Shown here: positions 45,362 through 54,774 of the stretch, piece after piece
How positions within the stretch are numbered: the first letter of the stretch is position 1
Layout: each line of letters begins with the position of its first letter
Assembly: GCA_017560125.1 (NCBI GenBank)
Contig: JAFYOS010000032.1
Coordinates: 1-64,000 of the forward strand
Reading direction: 5' to 3'
From: Bacteroidaceae bacterium
Lineage (GTDB): Bacteria; Bacteroidota; Bacteroidia; Bacteroidales; Bacteroidaceae
DNA length: 64,000 nt
The notes under the pieces: generated by a model
What the model was told of the DNA's origin: nothing
What the model saw: only the letters and a program-made list of their open reading frames with translations
Database searches by the model: none
Made by a program: the position numbers and the translations under genes

Positions 45362-48300
45362 TTACACAACCTCGCCAATCATTATTTTTACGCCGTTTAC
45401 GACATACACACCCTTTTCAAAGCCTGCGAAACGGTTTCTTCCAACAGCAACCTGCAATCTTTTCACAAGGCGTCCGTTGGTCGAATATACAGCAATGGTT
45501 ATTTCTATATTGCTGTCTATTACCAATGCACCACCAGAAGCATATATTTTTAGTCCATCGGCTTCTGCAACCGAGATACCCGTAACAGGAGAGAACTTCG
45601 CTATCAGGTTTATGTGGTCATAAATCATAAAACTATACTCAGCCTCGGTGCTGACAAGTTCACCGTTGATATACCAACCATCGAACTTATAACCTTCGTC
45701 AGGAACAGCCTTTACCTTCGCTGTTGAACATAGCATATACCATCCGGCACCTGATAAAGCTCCATTTTCACCCTCAAGGGTAAGATTGAACCTGCAAGGT
45801 CCGTAATTTGCAATAGGGCGCAATCGCCACTGCGAAGCATCCTCCAGACCATGCCCATAGACAATGTCGCCATATTTGCCCGAGCCCTCTTCGTGCCCGC
45901 TCATATGAAGCGACCATCCGGAATCTTCGGGGTTCCATATATCAAAGATTGCATGAGACTGATTACGAATAATATATACAGTTTCGGGCTTGGCTGTTGT
46001 GCCAACAACCTTGGACAGACCATCATGACCGCCAATATATACACCGTATTCGAGATTTCTTATATAAAAGGCATTATTGGCTTGTTCGGCTGTAATTACA
46101 CCGTCTGCTACCCACTGCTCCACTTTGTCGCTCTCTCGGGCCGAAATAAGTTCGTACTGATATACGTTTGAAGCCATCCTGTAATCGCCTTCGGGTGCGT
46201 CGCCCCAATACAGTTTATAGTCCGAAGTGCTGCCGTTGGGATAGACAAAGAGCGCCTTGCCTACCCCCTGCGAATTATAGAACGCCTCATAGACAGCCTC
46301 TATCACATACATTCCTTCGTATATTGGATTGGGTGTAGCAGAATCCATATACGAGATTGCCGCATTCAGCCTCTCGACAAGAGCTCGGCAATTGGAATAA
46401 TCCTTTGCTTCAACGGCAGCCTGTGCTTGTTCAAGCACCGTAGGGAGCTCACCTAAGTCGCGGTAACAGCCGGGATCGAGACTGGATATACATATCGATT
46501 TCGCAGCAGTTACAAGATTGCTCAACCAATAGTAATGGGGATTATCCATACTCATTTTGTATAGGAACCATTCGCCTTCGCCATCCTTGTCGTTGGCGTC
46601 TAAACCGGTCACAGAATATGCGCCAAGCTTATCATTCCAGTCCTGAAATATGATGTAAGGCATAGGCTTGCCGTCGCGGACATTATCCTCGGCATACATA
46701 TAGATTACGAATGAACCGGGGAGAGAATCATTGTTGTTCGGCTCAATGAATAGCTCCGCTGCATCGGAAGGATATGAGGTCGATGTAACAGTATTCCAAC
46801 CATCCGCATCGAGCTTTTTCGACCAATATTTACCATCGGCAAGACTTTGGATTCTGTATTTACCATCAGCTGTTTTTGTTATGCTGAATGCACAAGATGG
46901 ATGAACATTATTTTCATAGGGATTGGTACCCGAGTAGAAATGTGGTTTACGAAAATCGCCTACGAAATGGTTGACAGGATCGCAACTGTAAAGCCCCTGT
47001 ATGGCATATATACCATCGTCGGTAATTTGAGAGGCGTCGGTGATTTTTTCGCCGAGAACAGCGTTGTATTCATCGTACGATTTTACATCATCGGTAGTCA
47101 GAGCGACACCACCGGGACCGAACGCAAAATCAACAGGAGTAAATTTCTGATCATAATAATATCCATACTGTTTGTACTTAAATGCACTTATTGGTTCGGG
47201 AAGCGCCACTTCTATATAAACATGCCCCTCAAAATCGATAGTGCCGGCATACTTGGATAAATAGTTACTGGAATTTCTGGGAAGCTCACCATCACAAAGA
47301 TAATCTAAGACGTTACACTCCACAGGATTACGCGAATTTGAAGTAAAGCAATCTTTGGTCAAATCAATCTTATCGCCATTGATGTCGTACAGCTCAAACT
47401 CGCTCAATGCAACAATAACATAATTACCGAACCTTACGTTATTATTGGTTTGAAACACAGTAAAGCGAAGGGTATCAATCGGTTCCGACAAATAATAGAA
47501 TGGAGATTCCCATACGTAACCGCCATAGCTGGCAATGTCACCGGGGAGCCCCTCTTTTTTATCACCCACACGGAAAGGAAGAGTCTTTATCTCTTTTATT
47601 TCGGTAGCATGAAATTCTGTGATAGCCTGTTTCAATTCATCACAAGCCCTATCCACCTCATCAATAGAACCATAGCTACAACAAACAGGAAAAGTACCAT
47701 ATATATCCACTATATTGTGTAATCTGTCTACAGCCGATTCCGGATAGGTACCTGTAATCCAATTGGGAGCATCTGATATTTTATTTTCAGCTTCGATGCT
47801 TTGCAGAATATAATCGGCTGAATCCAAATATACATATATGTCGGTTAAGACCAATGGGATAAGAAGCTCTTTGAGAGTATTGCGCGAATTGAGTATTTGG
47901 GCAACCGTGGCATTTTTGTCCCACAAAACATTCTCGGCTTCGGTCAATGCCTTTACAAATTCTTTGTAATCTTCATCGAAGCGGCCTTCGACATAATATT
48001 TATTGTCGAGCAAGGTTTCTATGCGTCTTTTCGATTCATCGACCATCTCCTCGAGCAGGAATTTAATACTGCCGGCATCGACATCGGCCTTCCAGATTGT
48101 AAAATTTGTTTTGTATGGACGTGAAAGAAGTGACAATGTATCGGGAACACATACTGCCATCTTGCCAAGTGCATCGGATACGATTATATGTTTTATCGAA
48201 GTGCTTTCGTCGTAAGTTCTCATACTGAAGTCGCCGGCACCCTCCCCTTCACATGGCGTGAATATGATATTAGCTGCATCACCCTCTTTATCCGTCCATT

Positions 48301-49165
48301 GCAACCACTCCACCAGGTTTGATCCCGGGTTGGAAATATAGTGTCTGTTGTTCAACCATTCAACCTTGTATGTATTGTTATCGTTGCAGGGGATAAGAGA
48401 GACCAAAGAGGCAGCATTGGCTGTCAAATGCCCACCATAGGGCGAATGATAGAAACCACCGCCGGTGATTGTGCGTGTGTCGGAGAAGACATAATCATCT
48501 GTATTGCTCTCAATAAGAAAAAGAGAGCCCTCGGCAAGTTCATCGACAGAGGTTACCTGCTTGCCGAGACTGAATTCCTGTTCGGGAAAAGGAAGATACT
48601 TTGTACCGGGTGTAAGACCAATGTATGTGGGCATATTCTTTGCATAGTTGTCCCGTGTACACCATTTCATTCTGAACCCGCTGATAGGCTCTTCGAATTT
48701 AAGGTCGATATAATGATACTCCTGAGGAGAATAACCTTCACTGCTATAAAGCGAATGAAAATATGTAGTCAGCTTGCCATCGTTCAGATTGGCGATAGAA
48801 CCGTCACCCGTGGTTTCCACCGCGTTTGATGTTGCCACATATTCGATAGGATTGCCGTTACAATCGACTAACTGCAATTCAGCAAGGGAGAAAAAGGGGA
48901 ACGCAGGCCCCCAACCGCCCGACATACCGTCGTAACTGCCTGCGCCAAGTGCATCTACCGTGTTAGTGGAAACCACCGTAAAACGGAGTGTACTGAATGG
49001 CTCTTCAAACAAATAAAGCGAGGTTTCGTAGTAATGGCTTAACGGTTCCTTTTTACCCGGAAGACCATCTGACGAGGTTAGCGTTATAGGCCAAGTAGAT
49101 ATCTGCGCTATACATGACACTGCTATAACCAATATCATTGCAGTTAAATACAATCTGCGTCTCAT
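45362..49165 (-). CDS. Large secreted multidomain protein with sorting-like tail
   Basis: 1267 residues with a signal peptide (MRRRLYLTAM...CIAQ). The protein is internally duplicated. Residues about 22-190 (LPGKKEPLSHYYE...EPFSTLRFTVVSTN) and about 555-710 (LPGDIASYGGYVWE...EPIDTLRFTVFQTN) are two discoidin-like modules, each followed by a region beginning GKQVTSVDEL or GEKITDASQI. A helical FIVAR-like linker lies between them. Near the C-terminus a divergent InlB-type repeat (VKAVPDEGYKFDGWYINGE) precedes a type IX-like tail (about 1195-1267, IAVYSTNGRLVKRLQV..GVYVVNGVKIMIGEV). No catalytic domain is recognised; a carbohydrate- or protein-binding surface protein is plausible. Confidence 0.7.
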   Translation of the reverse strand: MRRRLYLTAMILVIAVSCIAQISTWPITLTSSDGLPGKKEPLSHYYETSLYLFEEPFSTLRFTVVSTNTVDALGAGSYDGMSGGWGPAFPFFSLAELQLVDCNGNPIEYVATSNAVETTGDGSIANLNDGKLTTYFHSLYSSEGYSPQEYHYIDLKFEEPISGFRMKWCTRDNYAKNMPTYIGLTPGTKYLPFPEQEFSLGKQVTSVDELAEGSLFLIESNTDDYVFSDTRTITGGGFYHSPYGGHLTANAASLVSLIPCNDNNTYKVEWLNNRHYISNPGSNLVEWLQWTDKEGDAANIIFTPCEGEGAGDFSMRTYDESTSIKHIIVSDALGKMAVCVPDTLSLLSRPYKTNFTIWKADVDAGSIKFLLEEMVDESKRRIETLLDNKYYVEGRFDEDYKEFVKALTEAENVLWDKNATVAQILNSRNTLKELLIPLVLTDIYVYLDSADYILQSIEAENKISDAPNWITGTYPESAVDRLHNIVDIYGTFPVCCSYGSIDEVDRACDELKQAITEFHATEIKEIKTLPFRVGDKKEGLPGDIASYGGYVWESPFYYLSEPIDTLRFTVFQTNNNVRFGNYVIVALSEFELYDINGDKIDLTKDCFTSNSRNPVECNVLDYLCDGELPRNSSNYLSKYAGTIDFEGHVYIEVALPEPISAFKYKQYGYYYDQKFTPVDFAFGPGGVALTTDDVKSYDEYNAVLGEKITDASQITDDGIYAIQGLYSCDPVNHFVGDFRKPHFYSGTNPYENNVHPSCAFSITKTADGKYRIQSLADGKYWSKKLDADGWNTVTSTSYPSDAAELFIEPNNNDSLPGSFVIYMYAEDNVRDGKPMPYIIFQDWNDKLGAYSVTGLDANDKDGEGEWFLYKMSMDNPHYYWLSNLVTAAKSICISSLDPGCYRDLGELPTVLEQAQAAVEAKDYSNCRALVERLNAAISYMDSATPNPIYEGMYVIEAVYEAFYNSQGVGKALFVYPNGSTSDYKLYWGDAPEGDYRMASNVYQYELISARESDKVEQWVADGVITAEQANNAFYIRNLEYGVYIGGHDGLSKVVGTTAKPETVYIIRNQSHAIFDIWNPEDSGWSLHMSGHEEGSGKYGDIVYGHGLEDASQWRLRPIANYGPCRFNLTLEGENGALSGAGWYMLCSTAKVKAVPDEGYKFDGWYINGELVSTEAEYSFMIYDHINLIAKFSPVTGISVAEADGLKIYASGGALVIDSNIEITIAVYSTNGRLVKRLQVAVGRNRFAGFEKGVYVVNGVKIMIGEVV

Positions 49166-49269
49166 AGGTATGTATAAATTATAATTTTCCGTAATGATAA
49201 TAAATTTATTTTGACCATCAAAAAAAAAATATTAAAATATATTATAAAATTTTATTTTACAAAATAAAG

Positions 49270-49307
49270 TGCACTCGCTGTAAAAAATATTCAAGCAAGT
49301 TTGATAT
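49270..49307 (+). repeat. Intergenic repeat, copy B
   Basis: TGCACTCGCTGTAAAAAA followed by TATTCAAGCAAGTTTGATAT. It matches copy A at 27356-27393 on the opposite strand. A/T-rich sequence fills the rest of 49166-49462. Confidence 0.7.
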
Positions 49308-49324
49308 TTTCGATTGTTTATTAC

Positions 49325-49349
49325 AATATTTGAGAAAATCTCGAATATT
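49325..49349. repeat. Inverted repeat between repeat copies B and C
   Basis: AATATTTGAGA and TCTCGAATATT flank three A: an 11-bp stem with one G-T pair. Role unknown. Confidence 0.5.
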
Positions 49350-49352
49350 TTC

Positions 49353-49370
49353 TGCACTCGCTGTAAAAAA
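49353..49370 (+). repeat. Intergenic repeat, partial copy C
   Basis: TGCACTCGCTGTAAAAAA, an exact 18-base direct repeat of 49270-49287 at a spacing of 83 bases, just upstream of the second C10 protease promoter. Confidence 0.75.
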
Positions 49371-49408
49371 AAGAAGCAACCTTCATTTTTTTCTCGCTCG
49401 TTTGTTGT

Positions 49409-49416
49409 TATATTTG
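49409..49416 (+). promoter_or_regulatory. -7 box of the second C10 protease gene
   Basis: TATATTTG. The -33 region is only a T run (TTTT at 49386-49389, 19 bases away). Leader about 42 bases. Confidence 0.5.
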
Positions 49417-49462
49417 CGAAAAATCGTGAACAAACCAATACTCAAACCAAAAACATATACCT

Positions 49463-52400
49463 ATGAAACATTTTTTACTTTCACTCATGTTGTCAGCAGC
49501 CGTATTGACACCGGCTATCGCACAACAACGAACGGAAGCGGATGCAGCGGCCATCGCCAACGCATTCATGCAAAACAACGGTTATAATTTCAATATAACC
49601 AAGGCACCAAAAATCAACAAGGTTAGCACCGAGAAAGCCGGCGAAATAACCCCCTACTACATCTTCAACGATACACAAAAAGGAGGTTTTGTAATCGTGG
49701 GCGGTCAGGAAGGAATGAGCGACATCCTCGCCTACTCGTACGACGAATGTTTCGACACCGACGACCTTCCCCCATCGGCACAGATGTGGCTCGACATATA
49801 TGCCGAGGTAGCAAAAAAGGCGGCCAACGACCCGGCGGCAGCAAAGGCCGAGAAAAAAGCTAAGGCAAAGGCATTCCTCGAAAGCAATTTCTCGCTACGA
49901 CAGAATGTTCCGCCACTCCTTGGCGACATCAACTATGGCCAATCGTCGCCCTACAACCGCATGTGCCCCAAGCTCAATATGATTAAAGCCAATGGTACAG
50001 AATACCTTGGTCAATCGATTGTAGGTTGTACATCGACAGCCCTTGGCACGCTTATGCGCTATTGGAAGTGGCCCAAGCACTCAACCGGAAACAAGACACA
50101 CACCTTCAGCTACGACGCCGACAGCAGAAGCGATGTAACCGTAACAAAGGAAATGACCCTTTACGTTGACTACGACTCAGTAGGTATATACGATTGGGAC
50201 AACATGATTCCCACATACAAGAACGGTGGATACACCGACGAGCAAGCCAATGCAGTAGCACTCCTCATGTACCATTGCAGCGTTGCCATGCAGGCAAAAT
50301 ATGGTACAGGCGGTACAGCAGCTTCGCTCCGCCCCGAAAATGTAGTTAAGCACTTCGGTTACTCAAGCGACTACATTGGCGACCATTTTGATAACTACAC
50401 AGACTACGACCTCTACAAGTTCACACTTGCCGACGAGCTCAGCCAAGGTCGTCCCATCTGGTGTGCCGGCTCGGGTTCCAACGCGGCTCACTCATACATC
50501 TGCGACGGCTACGATCTGAACGGTCTGTTCCACTTCAACCTTGGATGGAACGGTAGCTCAAACGGATATTACGAAATTGCCCCCACCCCAACCGTACCCT
50601 ACGGAAACGGAATGTACTACTACCGCCATTTGCACCCTGTAGGAAAGCTCACACCCGAGTCGCCTACACGTCGCGTTGTGGTGGAAGCCGGTCTTGGCGA
50701 TTGGAATTCGCAAAGCTCGAAAATCCTCACCGCCATCAATTCGGTTGACAAGACATCAAAATATGGCGAGACCATTATTACCATACTCACAGCCGATGGT
50801 CAGGAGGAGGCCAATGCATATCTCGAAGGTTTGGGCCAGATAAACGGTATCCTGTTCGACAGATGCGCCGAGCTCACCGAGGATATCACCACGACCACAT
50901 TCACAAATGTATATCGCGAGCGCTTCGAGGACGATGCACCCGCGCAAATGGATATCGATGCGGCATACTCATCGGACACCACAATGCAGGTATCTGTTTC
51001 GGCATTGTTCCCCAAGACACAAATCGATGCAAGCAAATACAGAATGGCGTTTGTATATACCGAAGATGGTGTAAGCCTCAATGGTGTAACATACAACTAC
51101 CTTGCTCGTGGCATATATCCCAACAAGAACGGATTCGAAAACTGCTTCCCCGACACCGTTATCTACGACACGGAATATATCTACACTAACGACATTCCCA
51201 TTCCCGCTGCAATAAAGGACATCACCAGATGTAACCTCATCGTACTCCTTATCGACGGCGAAACAGATGACATTGTGAATGCCAACTACGTAGAACTGAA
51301 GCAAGTAAAAGAGTGGCGCGAAAGACAGATACCCGCATACTACGACAACGGCAAGCCTATTGGTACAACAGCTACAATAGACACATACTACTTCGATGAA
51401 GAGGACGGTAGCATGCCCATCGCCATCAAGATCAAGAACCCGTTGATCGAGGAGACAGAGGTAGAGGTATCGCTTGAAGTAGAAAAACTAGGTGAAAATG
51501 CCACATTTACTTTCGGCGACGATGCCAATTGTACAAGCAAGAAATACAGACTCGTACGCAACGACATCGACAGCACACTTATTATCAAATTAAACATCAA
51601 CGACCAATATGTAAGCTCTACATCAACGGCTAAGGTTACACTTAAATACAAAGGCGAGAAGATAGCCCACCAAACTATCAATTTCAACTACATTAAGTGG
51701 GCCGAAGGCACCAACGCATACACCGCACGCATAAACAACCAATTGGAAAACCTCGTGCCGGCAGCTGTAAAGGATACAATAACCACACTGACCGTCGGTG
51801 GACGAATTTCGGGTAAGGACATAGTATTCATGCGCGACAGCCTATCGCTCGTGGCACTCGACCTCGGTCAAGCAAGAATCATTGAAAGCAAAGACCTTTA
51901 TTTCGGTGAATACAATTGCGAAAACGATGTCGTAGGCATAAGAATGTTCTGCGCGACAAACCTCGAGACACTCATTTTGCCTGCCAACTGCAAGCTGATC
52001 AACAACTACGCTGCATATCAGTGTACCAAGCTGTCAAAGGTCGATTTGGGCAAAGAGGTAACCAATATCGGTAGCTACGCATTCAGCGGATGCACATCAC
52101 TCGCAAACCTGACCATCCCTGCAAGCGTGAAGGAAATCGGACGTAACGCCTTCAAGGGTTGCCCCATTACATGCGTAATATGCGAGGGCGAAACACCTGC
52201 CAACCTCGGTTCTAAGGTATTCGACGGCGCCGACCTTGCAGCAGCCACACTCGTAGTTCCCAACGAGGTAGCCATCGAAGCATACAAGGCACAGAAGCAG
52301 TGGAAGGATTTCGGTAACATCATCACTTACGACCAGTACCTCACCACCATTGCTCCCGTAACCGAAGATGCACAGGTAGTGGTTAAGAGCGGTAAGATTA

Positions 52401-52540
52401 TCGTATCGGACGACGCCGATGTAGCAATCTACACATTCGCAGGCAAGCAGGTAGCAGCCGGCAAAGCAGGCGAATATGCACTACCCGCAGGCAACTACAT
52501 CGTCAAGGTAGGTAACAAGGCTGTAAAGGTAAAGCTCTAA
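49463..52540 (+). CDS. Secreted C10 (streptopain-type) cysteine protease with LRR and sorting-like tail, copy 2
   Basis: 1025 residues, the same architecture as the gene at 42067: signal peptide ending TPAIAQ, Spi-like prodomain, and C10 domain with Cys 189 (SIVGCTST), His 343 (AAHSYICDG) and Trp 362 (NLGWNGSS). A divergent middle follows, then LRR_5 repeats (AYQCTKL, AFSGCTSL, AFKGC) and a C-terminal tail ending KAVKVKL. The first 100 and last 130 residues are almost the same as copy 1, while the protease and middle regions have drifted, so the two probably cleave different targets. All catalytic residues are intact. Confidence 0.9.
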   Translation: MKHFLLSLMLSAAVLTPAIAQQRTEADAAAIANAFMQNNGYNFNITKAPKINKVSTEKAGEITPYYIFNDTQKGGFVIVGGQEGMSDILAYSYDECFDTDDLPPSAQMWLDIYAEVAKKAANDPAAAKAEKKAKAKAFLESNFSLRQNVPPLLGDINYGQSSPYNRMCPKLNMIKANGTEYLGQSIVGCTSTALGTLMRYWKWPKHSTGNKTHTFSYDADSRSDVTVTKEMTLYVDYDSVGIYDWDNMIPTYKNGGYTDEQANAVALLMYHCSVAMQAKYGTGGTAASLRPENVVKHFGYSSDYIGDHFDNYTDYDLYKFTLADELSQGRPIWCAGSGSNAAHSYICDGYDLNGLFHFNLGWNGSSNGYYEIAPTPTVPYGNGMYYYRHLHPVGKLTPESPTRRVVVEAGLGDWNSQSSKILTAINSVDKTSKYGETIITILTADGQEEANAYLEGLGQINGILFDRCAELTEDITTTTFTNVYRERFEDDAPAQMDIDAAYSSDTTMQVSVSALFPKTQIDASKYRMAFVYTEDGVSLNGVTYNYLARGIYPNKNGFENCFPDTVIYDTEYIYTNDIPIPAAIKDITRCNLIVLLIDGETDDIVNANYVELKQVKEWRERQIPAYYDNGKPIGTTATIDTYYFDEEDGSMPIAIKIKNPLIEETEVEVSLEVEKLGENATFTFGDDANCTSKKYRLVRNDIDSTLIIKLNINDQYVSSTSTAKVTLKYKGEKIAHQTINFNYIKWAEGTNAYTARINNQLENLVPAAVKDTITTLTVGGRISGKDIVFMRDSLSLVALDLGQARIIESKDLYFGEYNCENDVVGIRMFCATNLETLILPANCKLINNYAAYQCTKLSKVDLGKEVTNIGSYAFSGCTSLANLTIPASVKEIGRNAFKGCPITCVICEGETPANLGSKVFDGADLAAATLVVPNEVAIEAYKAQKQWKDFGNIITYDQYLTTIAPVTEDAQVVVKSGKIIVSDDADVAIYTFAGKQVAAGKAGEYALPAGNYIVKVGNKAVKVKL

Positions 52541-52586
52541 GGATAAAGCGGTGTCACACACCACGACACCAATGATATTAAACCGT

Positions 52587-52624
52587 AATAAGGTACGCCA
52601 AATACATTTTGGCGTACCTTATTT
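52587..52624 (+). terminator. Terminator after the second C10 protease gene
   Basis: AATAAGGTACGCCAAA pairs with TTTGGCGTACCTTATT. It is followed by TATAATATA rather than a pure T run. Confidence 0.85.
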
Positions 52625-52664
52625 ATAATATATGGAGCTATCCACAAAAAAGGACACGTAAAAT

Positions 52665-52695
52665 TTTGTATATTAAAAAAAAGAGCATACATTTG
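52665..52695 (+). promoter_or_regulatory. Promoter of the trpL-trpB transcript
   Basis: TTTG (52665-52668), 19 bases, TACATTTG (52688-52695): a perfect consensus. Transcription would begin near 52700, a few bases before the leader-peptide ATG. Confidence 0.8.
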
Positions 52696-52704
52696 CGCCC
52701 GTAA

Positions 52705-52770
52705 ATGAGAAAAACGATGAATACACACACTACAAACAGAAATTGGTGGCGCTGCTTACAAACGAAATAG
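52705..52770 (+). CDS. trpL: trp leader peptide
   Basis: A 21-codon frame (or 17 codons from the second in-frame ATG at 52717) with two adjacent Trp codons, TGG TGG at 52744-52749, in NWWRC, ending at TAG 52768-52770. Trp is rare, so a Trp-Trp pair in a tiny frame right after a consensus promoter and just before a terminator hairpin and trpB is strong evidence of an attenuator peptide. The peptide itself needs no function; ribosome stalling on the Trp codons when charged tRNA-Trp is scarce is the signal. Confidence 0.85.
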   Translation: MRKTMNTHTTNRNWWRCLQTK

Positions 52771-52841
52771 TAAGTAGGCGGTGTGATGTGTATCAATAAA
52801 ATAAGAACAAAAGACCTGTCGTACTTACGGCAGGTCTTTTA
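52752..52841 (+). promoter_or_regulatory. trp attenuator: alternative hairpins and terminator
   Basis: Segment 1 CTGCTTAC (52752-52759) can pair with segment 2 GTAAGTAG (52770-52777), 8 bp with one G-U. Segment 2 can instead pair with segment 3 TACTTAC (52822-52828), 7 bp, the antiterminator. Segment 3 is otherwise the top of the terminator stem GACCTGTCGTA..TACGGCAGGTC (52813-52836), flanked by AAAA and TTTT. A ribosome stalled at the Trp codons (52744-52749) would cover segment 1, free segment 2 and let trpB be read; one reaching the TAG (52768-52770) would block segment 2 and allow termination. Confidence 0.8.
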
Positions 52842-52871
52842 TGTTACCCGATAAAAAGAACATACAATACA

Positions 52872-54050
52872 ATGAAGAACTACCAAGTAAACGACGAAGG
52901 CTACTATGGCGAATTCGGTGGAGCCTACATCCCCGCCAGCCTCGAAGCCTGCGTGAAAGAACTGAGAGAAAACTACCTAAAGGTAATGGACACCCCCGAG
53001 TTCAAAGAGGAATTCGGCATGCTGCTGCACGACTACGTAGGCCGTCCATCGCCCCTCTACCTTGCCAAACGTCTGAGCGATAAATATGGCTGCAAAATAT
53101 ACCTAAAACGCGAGGATTTGAACCACACAGGAGCACACAAGATAAACAACGCCATTGGCCAGGTGCTTCTTGCCAAGCGCATGGGCAAAAAACGCATCAT
53201 TGCCGAGACAGGTGCCGGTCAGCACGGAGTGGCAACAGCTACCGTATGTGCACTGATGAACATGGAGTGCATCGTCTATATGGGCAAGACCGACATCGAG
53301 CGCCAGCACGTGAATGTAGAGAAGATGAGAATGCTTGGCGCCGAGGTGCGCGCGGTGACCGATGGCAGCATGACGCTGACCGACGCCGTAGATGCAGCCA
53401 TCAACGACTGGAGCAAAAACCAGGCCGACACCTTCTATGTGATAGGCTCAACCGTGGGCCCACACCCCTACCCCGACCTTGTGGCACGCCTGCAATCTGT
53501 GATAAGCGAGGAGATAAAGAAGCAGTTGCTCGCACACGAAGGACGCGACTACCCCGACTACCTCATCGCCTGCATAGGTGGCGGAAGCAACGCGGCAGGA
53601 ACAGTATATCACTACCTCGATGACGAGCGCGTGAAAATAGTCCTTGCCGAAGCCGGAGGAAAAGGCGCCAACACCGACATGACAGCAGCAACTATAAACG
53701 TAGGACGTGAGGGCGTACTGCACGGCTTCAAGACACTCGTCATACAGGACGAGACAGGCGAGATACGCGAGCCCTACTCTATAAGCGCCGGCCTCGACTA
53801 CCCTGGAATAGGCCCCATGCATGCCAACCTGGCTGCACAGAAGCGCGCCAAGGCTCTTGCCATTACCGACAGCGAAGCATTGGAGGCGGCATTCGAGCTC
53901 ACACGCATGGAGGGCATCATTCCCGCGTTGGAATCGTCACACGCGCTTGCAACGCTCAGCAAGATAGATTTCAAGCCCACCGATATCGTGGTACTCACCG
54001 TGTCGGGACGAGGCGACAAGGACATACAGACATATCTTGAAAATAGATAA
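52872..54050 (+). CDS. trpB: Tryptophan synthase beta subunit
   Basis: 392 residues, full length, TrpB1 type. PLP-lysine at about residue 90 in HTGAHKINNA, GAGQHGVATAT, the phosphate-binding GGGSNAAGT and ETGEIREPYSISAGLDYPG are all present. It condenses indole with serine to give tryptophan, normally in complex with TrpA. Here it stands alone: there is no trpA or other trp gene in the window, and terminators lie both in the leader and 12 bases after the stop. In Bacteroides the trp operon begins with trpB, so this may be a detached first gene or a dedicated indole-salvage copy. Confidence 0.96.
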   Translation: MKNYQVNDEGYYGEFGGAYIPASLEACVKELRENYLKVMDTPEFKEEFGMLLHDYVGRPSPLYLAKRLSDKYGCKIYLKREDLNHTGAHKINNAIGQVLLAKRMGKKRIIAETGAGQHGVATATVCALMNMECIVYMGKTDIERQHVNVEKMRMLGAEVRAVTDGSMTLTDAVDAAINDWSKNQADTFYVIGSTVGPHPYPDLVARLQSVISEEIKKQLLAHEGRDYPDYLIACIGGGSNAAGTVYHYLDDERVKIVLAEAGGKGANTDMTAATINVGREGVLHGFKTLVIQDETGEIREPYSISAGLDYPGIGPMHANLAAQKRAKALAITDSEALEAAFELTRMEGIIPALESSHALATLSKIDFKPTDIVVLTVSGRGDKDIQTYLENR

Positions 54051-54061
54051 AGCTAGAGGTC

Positions 54062-54099
54062 AAAAAAAACCGATGAACAAATTGTTCATCGGTTTTTTT
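54062..54099. terminator. Terminator after trpB
   Basis: AAAAAACCGATGAACAA pairs with TTGTTCATCGGTTTTTTT. A strong, symmetrical terminator between convergent genes. Confidence 0.92.
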
Positions 54100-54151
54100 G
54101 TAAGCCGTCAGCAGCACCGCGAAAAGTGCATTGCTACCAGATATATACATT

Positions 54152-54186
54152 CGGAGAGCGCCATGGCCACAGCCCGGCATTCTCCG
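54152..54186 (-). terminator. Possible terminator hairpin after iorB
   Basis: CGGAGA and TCTCCG arms with inner GGC pairing, 16 bases from the iorB stop but without a T tract. Confidence 0.35.
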
Positions 54187-54201
54187 AAAATATTTCAAAT
54201 A

Positions 54202-54774
54202 TTACTTACTGTTCTCCACGCCAATTGCGAGCGCCTTCTTGTTCATCTCAACAATCTCAGCACCCTTCGATGCAAAGACAGTAGCAATAGCGTTCTCGAG
54301 CAAAGCGTAATCAAGGCCAAGCGCCTTGGAAGCAGCACCAAGAAGAATCATGTTACCGCTCTTCTTCATATTGTTCTCGGCAGCGAGGCCCTCAACATCT
54401 ACGAGCACCACGTTGGGATACTTGGCAAGCTCGGCCTTCAAAGCCTCGGCCTCGGGATAGTTGGGCACGTTGGCAAAAAGGTTCGACGATGTGATAATCC
54501 AACCGCTCTTCGACAAATAGGGAGTATATCTGAGCGCCTCCATAGGCTCCAACGAAATGATAACATCGGCAGTACCCTCTGCAATCAAATCGCAGTAGAT
54601 GGGGTTAGACGAAATTCTAAGGCTCGACTCCACGCTACCGCCGCGCTGGCTCATTCCATGCACCTCGGCCTGCTTGATGTACAAGCCCTCGTTCATTACA
54701 GCCTCACCAATAATTGTTGCGATGGAAAGAATACCCTGACCACCTACTCCGGCAAGAATTATATCTGTTTTCAT
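54202..54774 (-). CDS. iorB: Indolepyruvate oxidoreductase subunit beta
   Basis: 190 residues, the normal gamma-domain subunit. GVGGQGILS at the N-terminus, AEVHGMSQRGGSVESSLRI, and MILLGAASKALGLD are typical. With IorA it oxidatively decarboxylates aryl pyruvates (indolepyruvate, phenylpyruvate) to aryl-acetyl-CoA with ferredoxin as acceptor, or runs in reverse to make aromatic amino acid precursors in anaerobes. The start overlaps the iorA stop by 4 bases (ATGA), indicating translational coupling. Confidence 0.93.
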   Translation of the reverse strand: MKTDIILAGVGGQGILSIATIIGEAVMNEGLYIKQAEVHGMSQRGGSVESSLRISSNPIYCDLIAEGTADVIISLEPMEALRYTPYLSKSGWIITSSNLFANVPNYPEAEALKAELAKYPNVVLVDVEGLAAENNMKKSGNMILLGAASKALGLDYALLENAIATVFASKGAEIVEMNKKALAIGVENSK

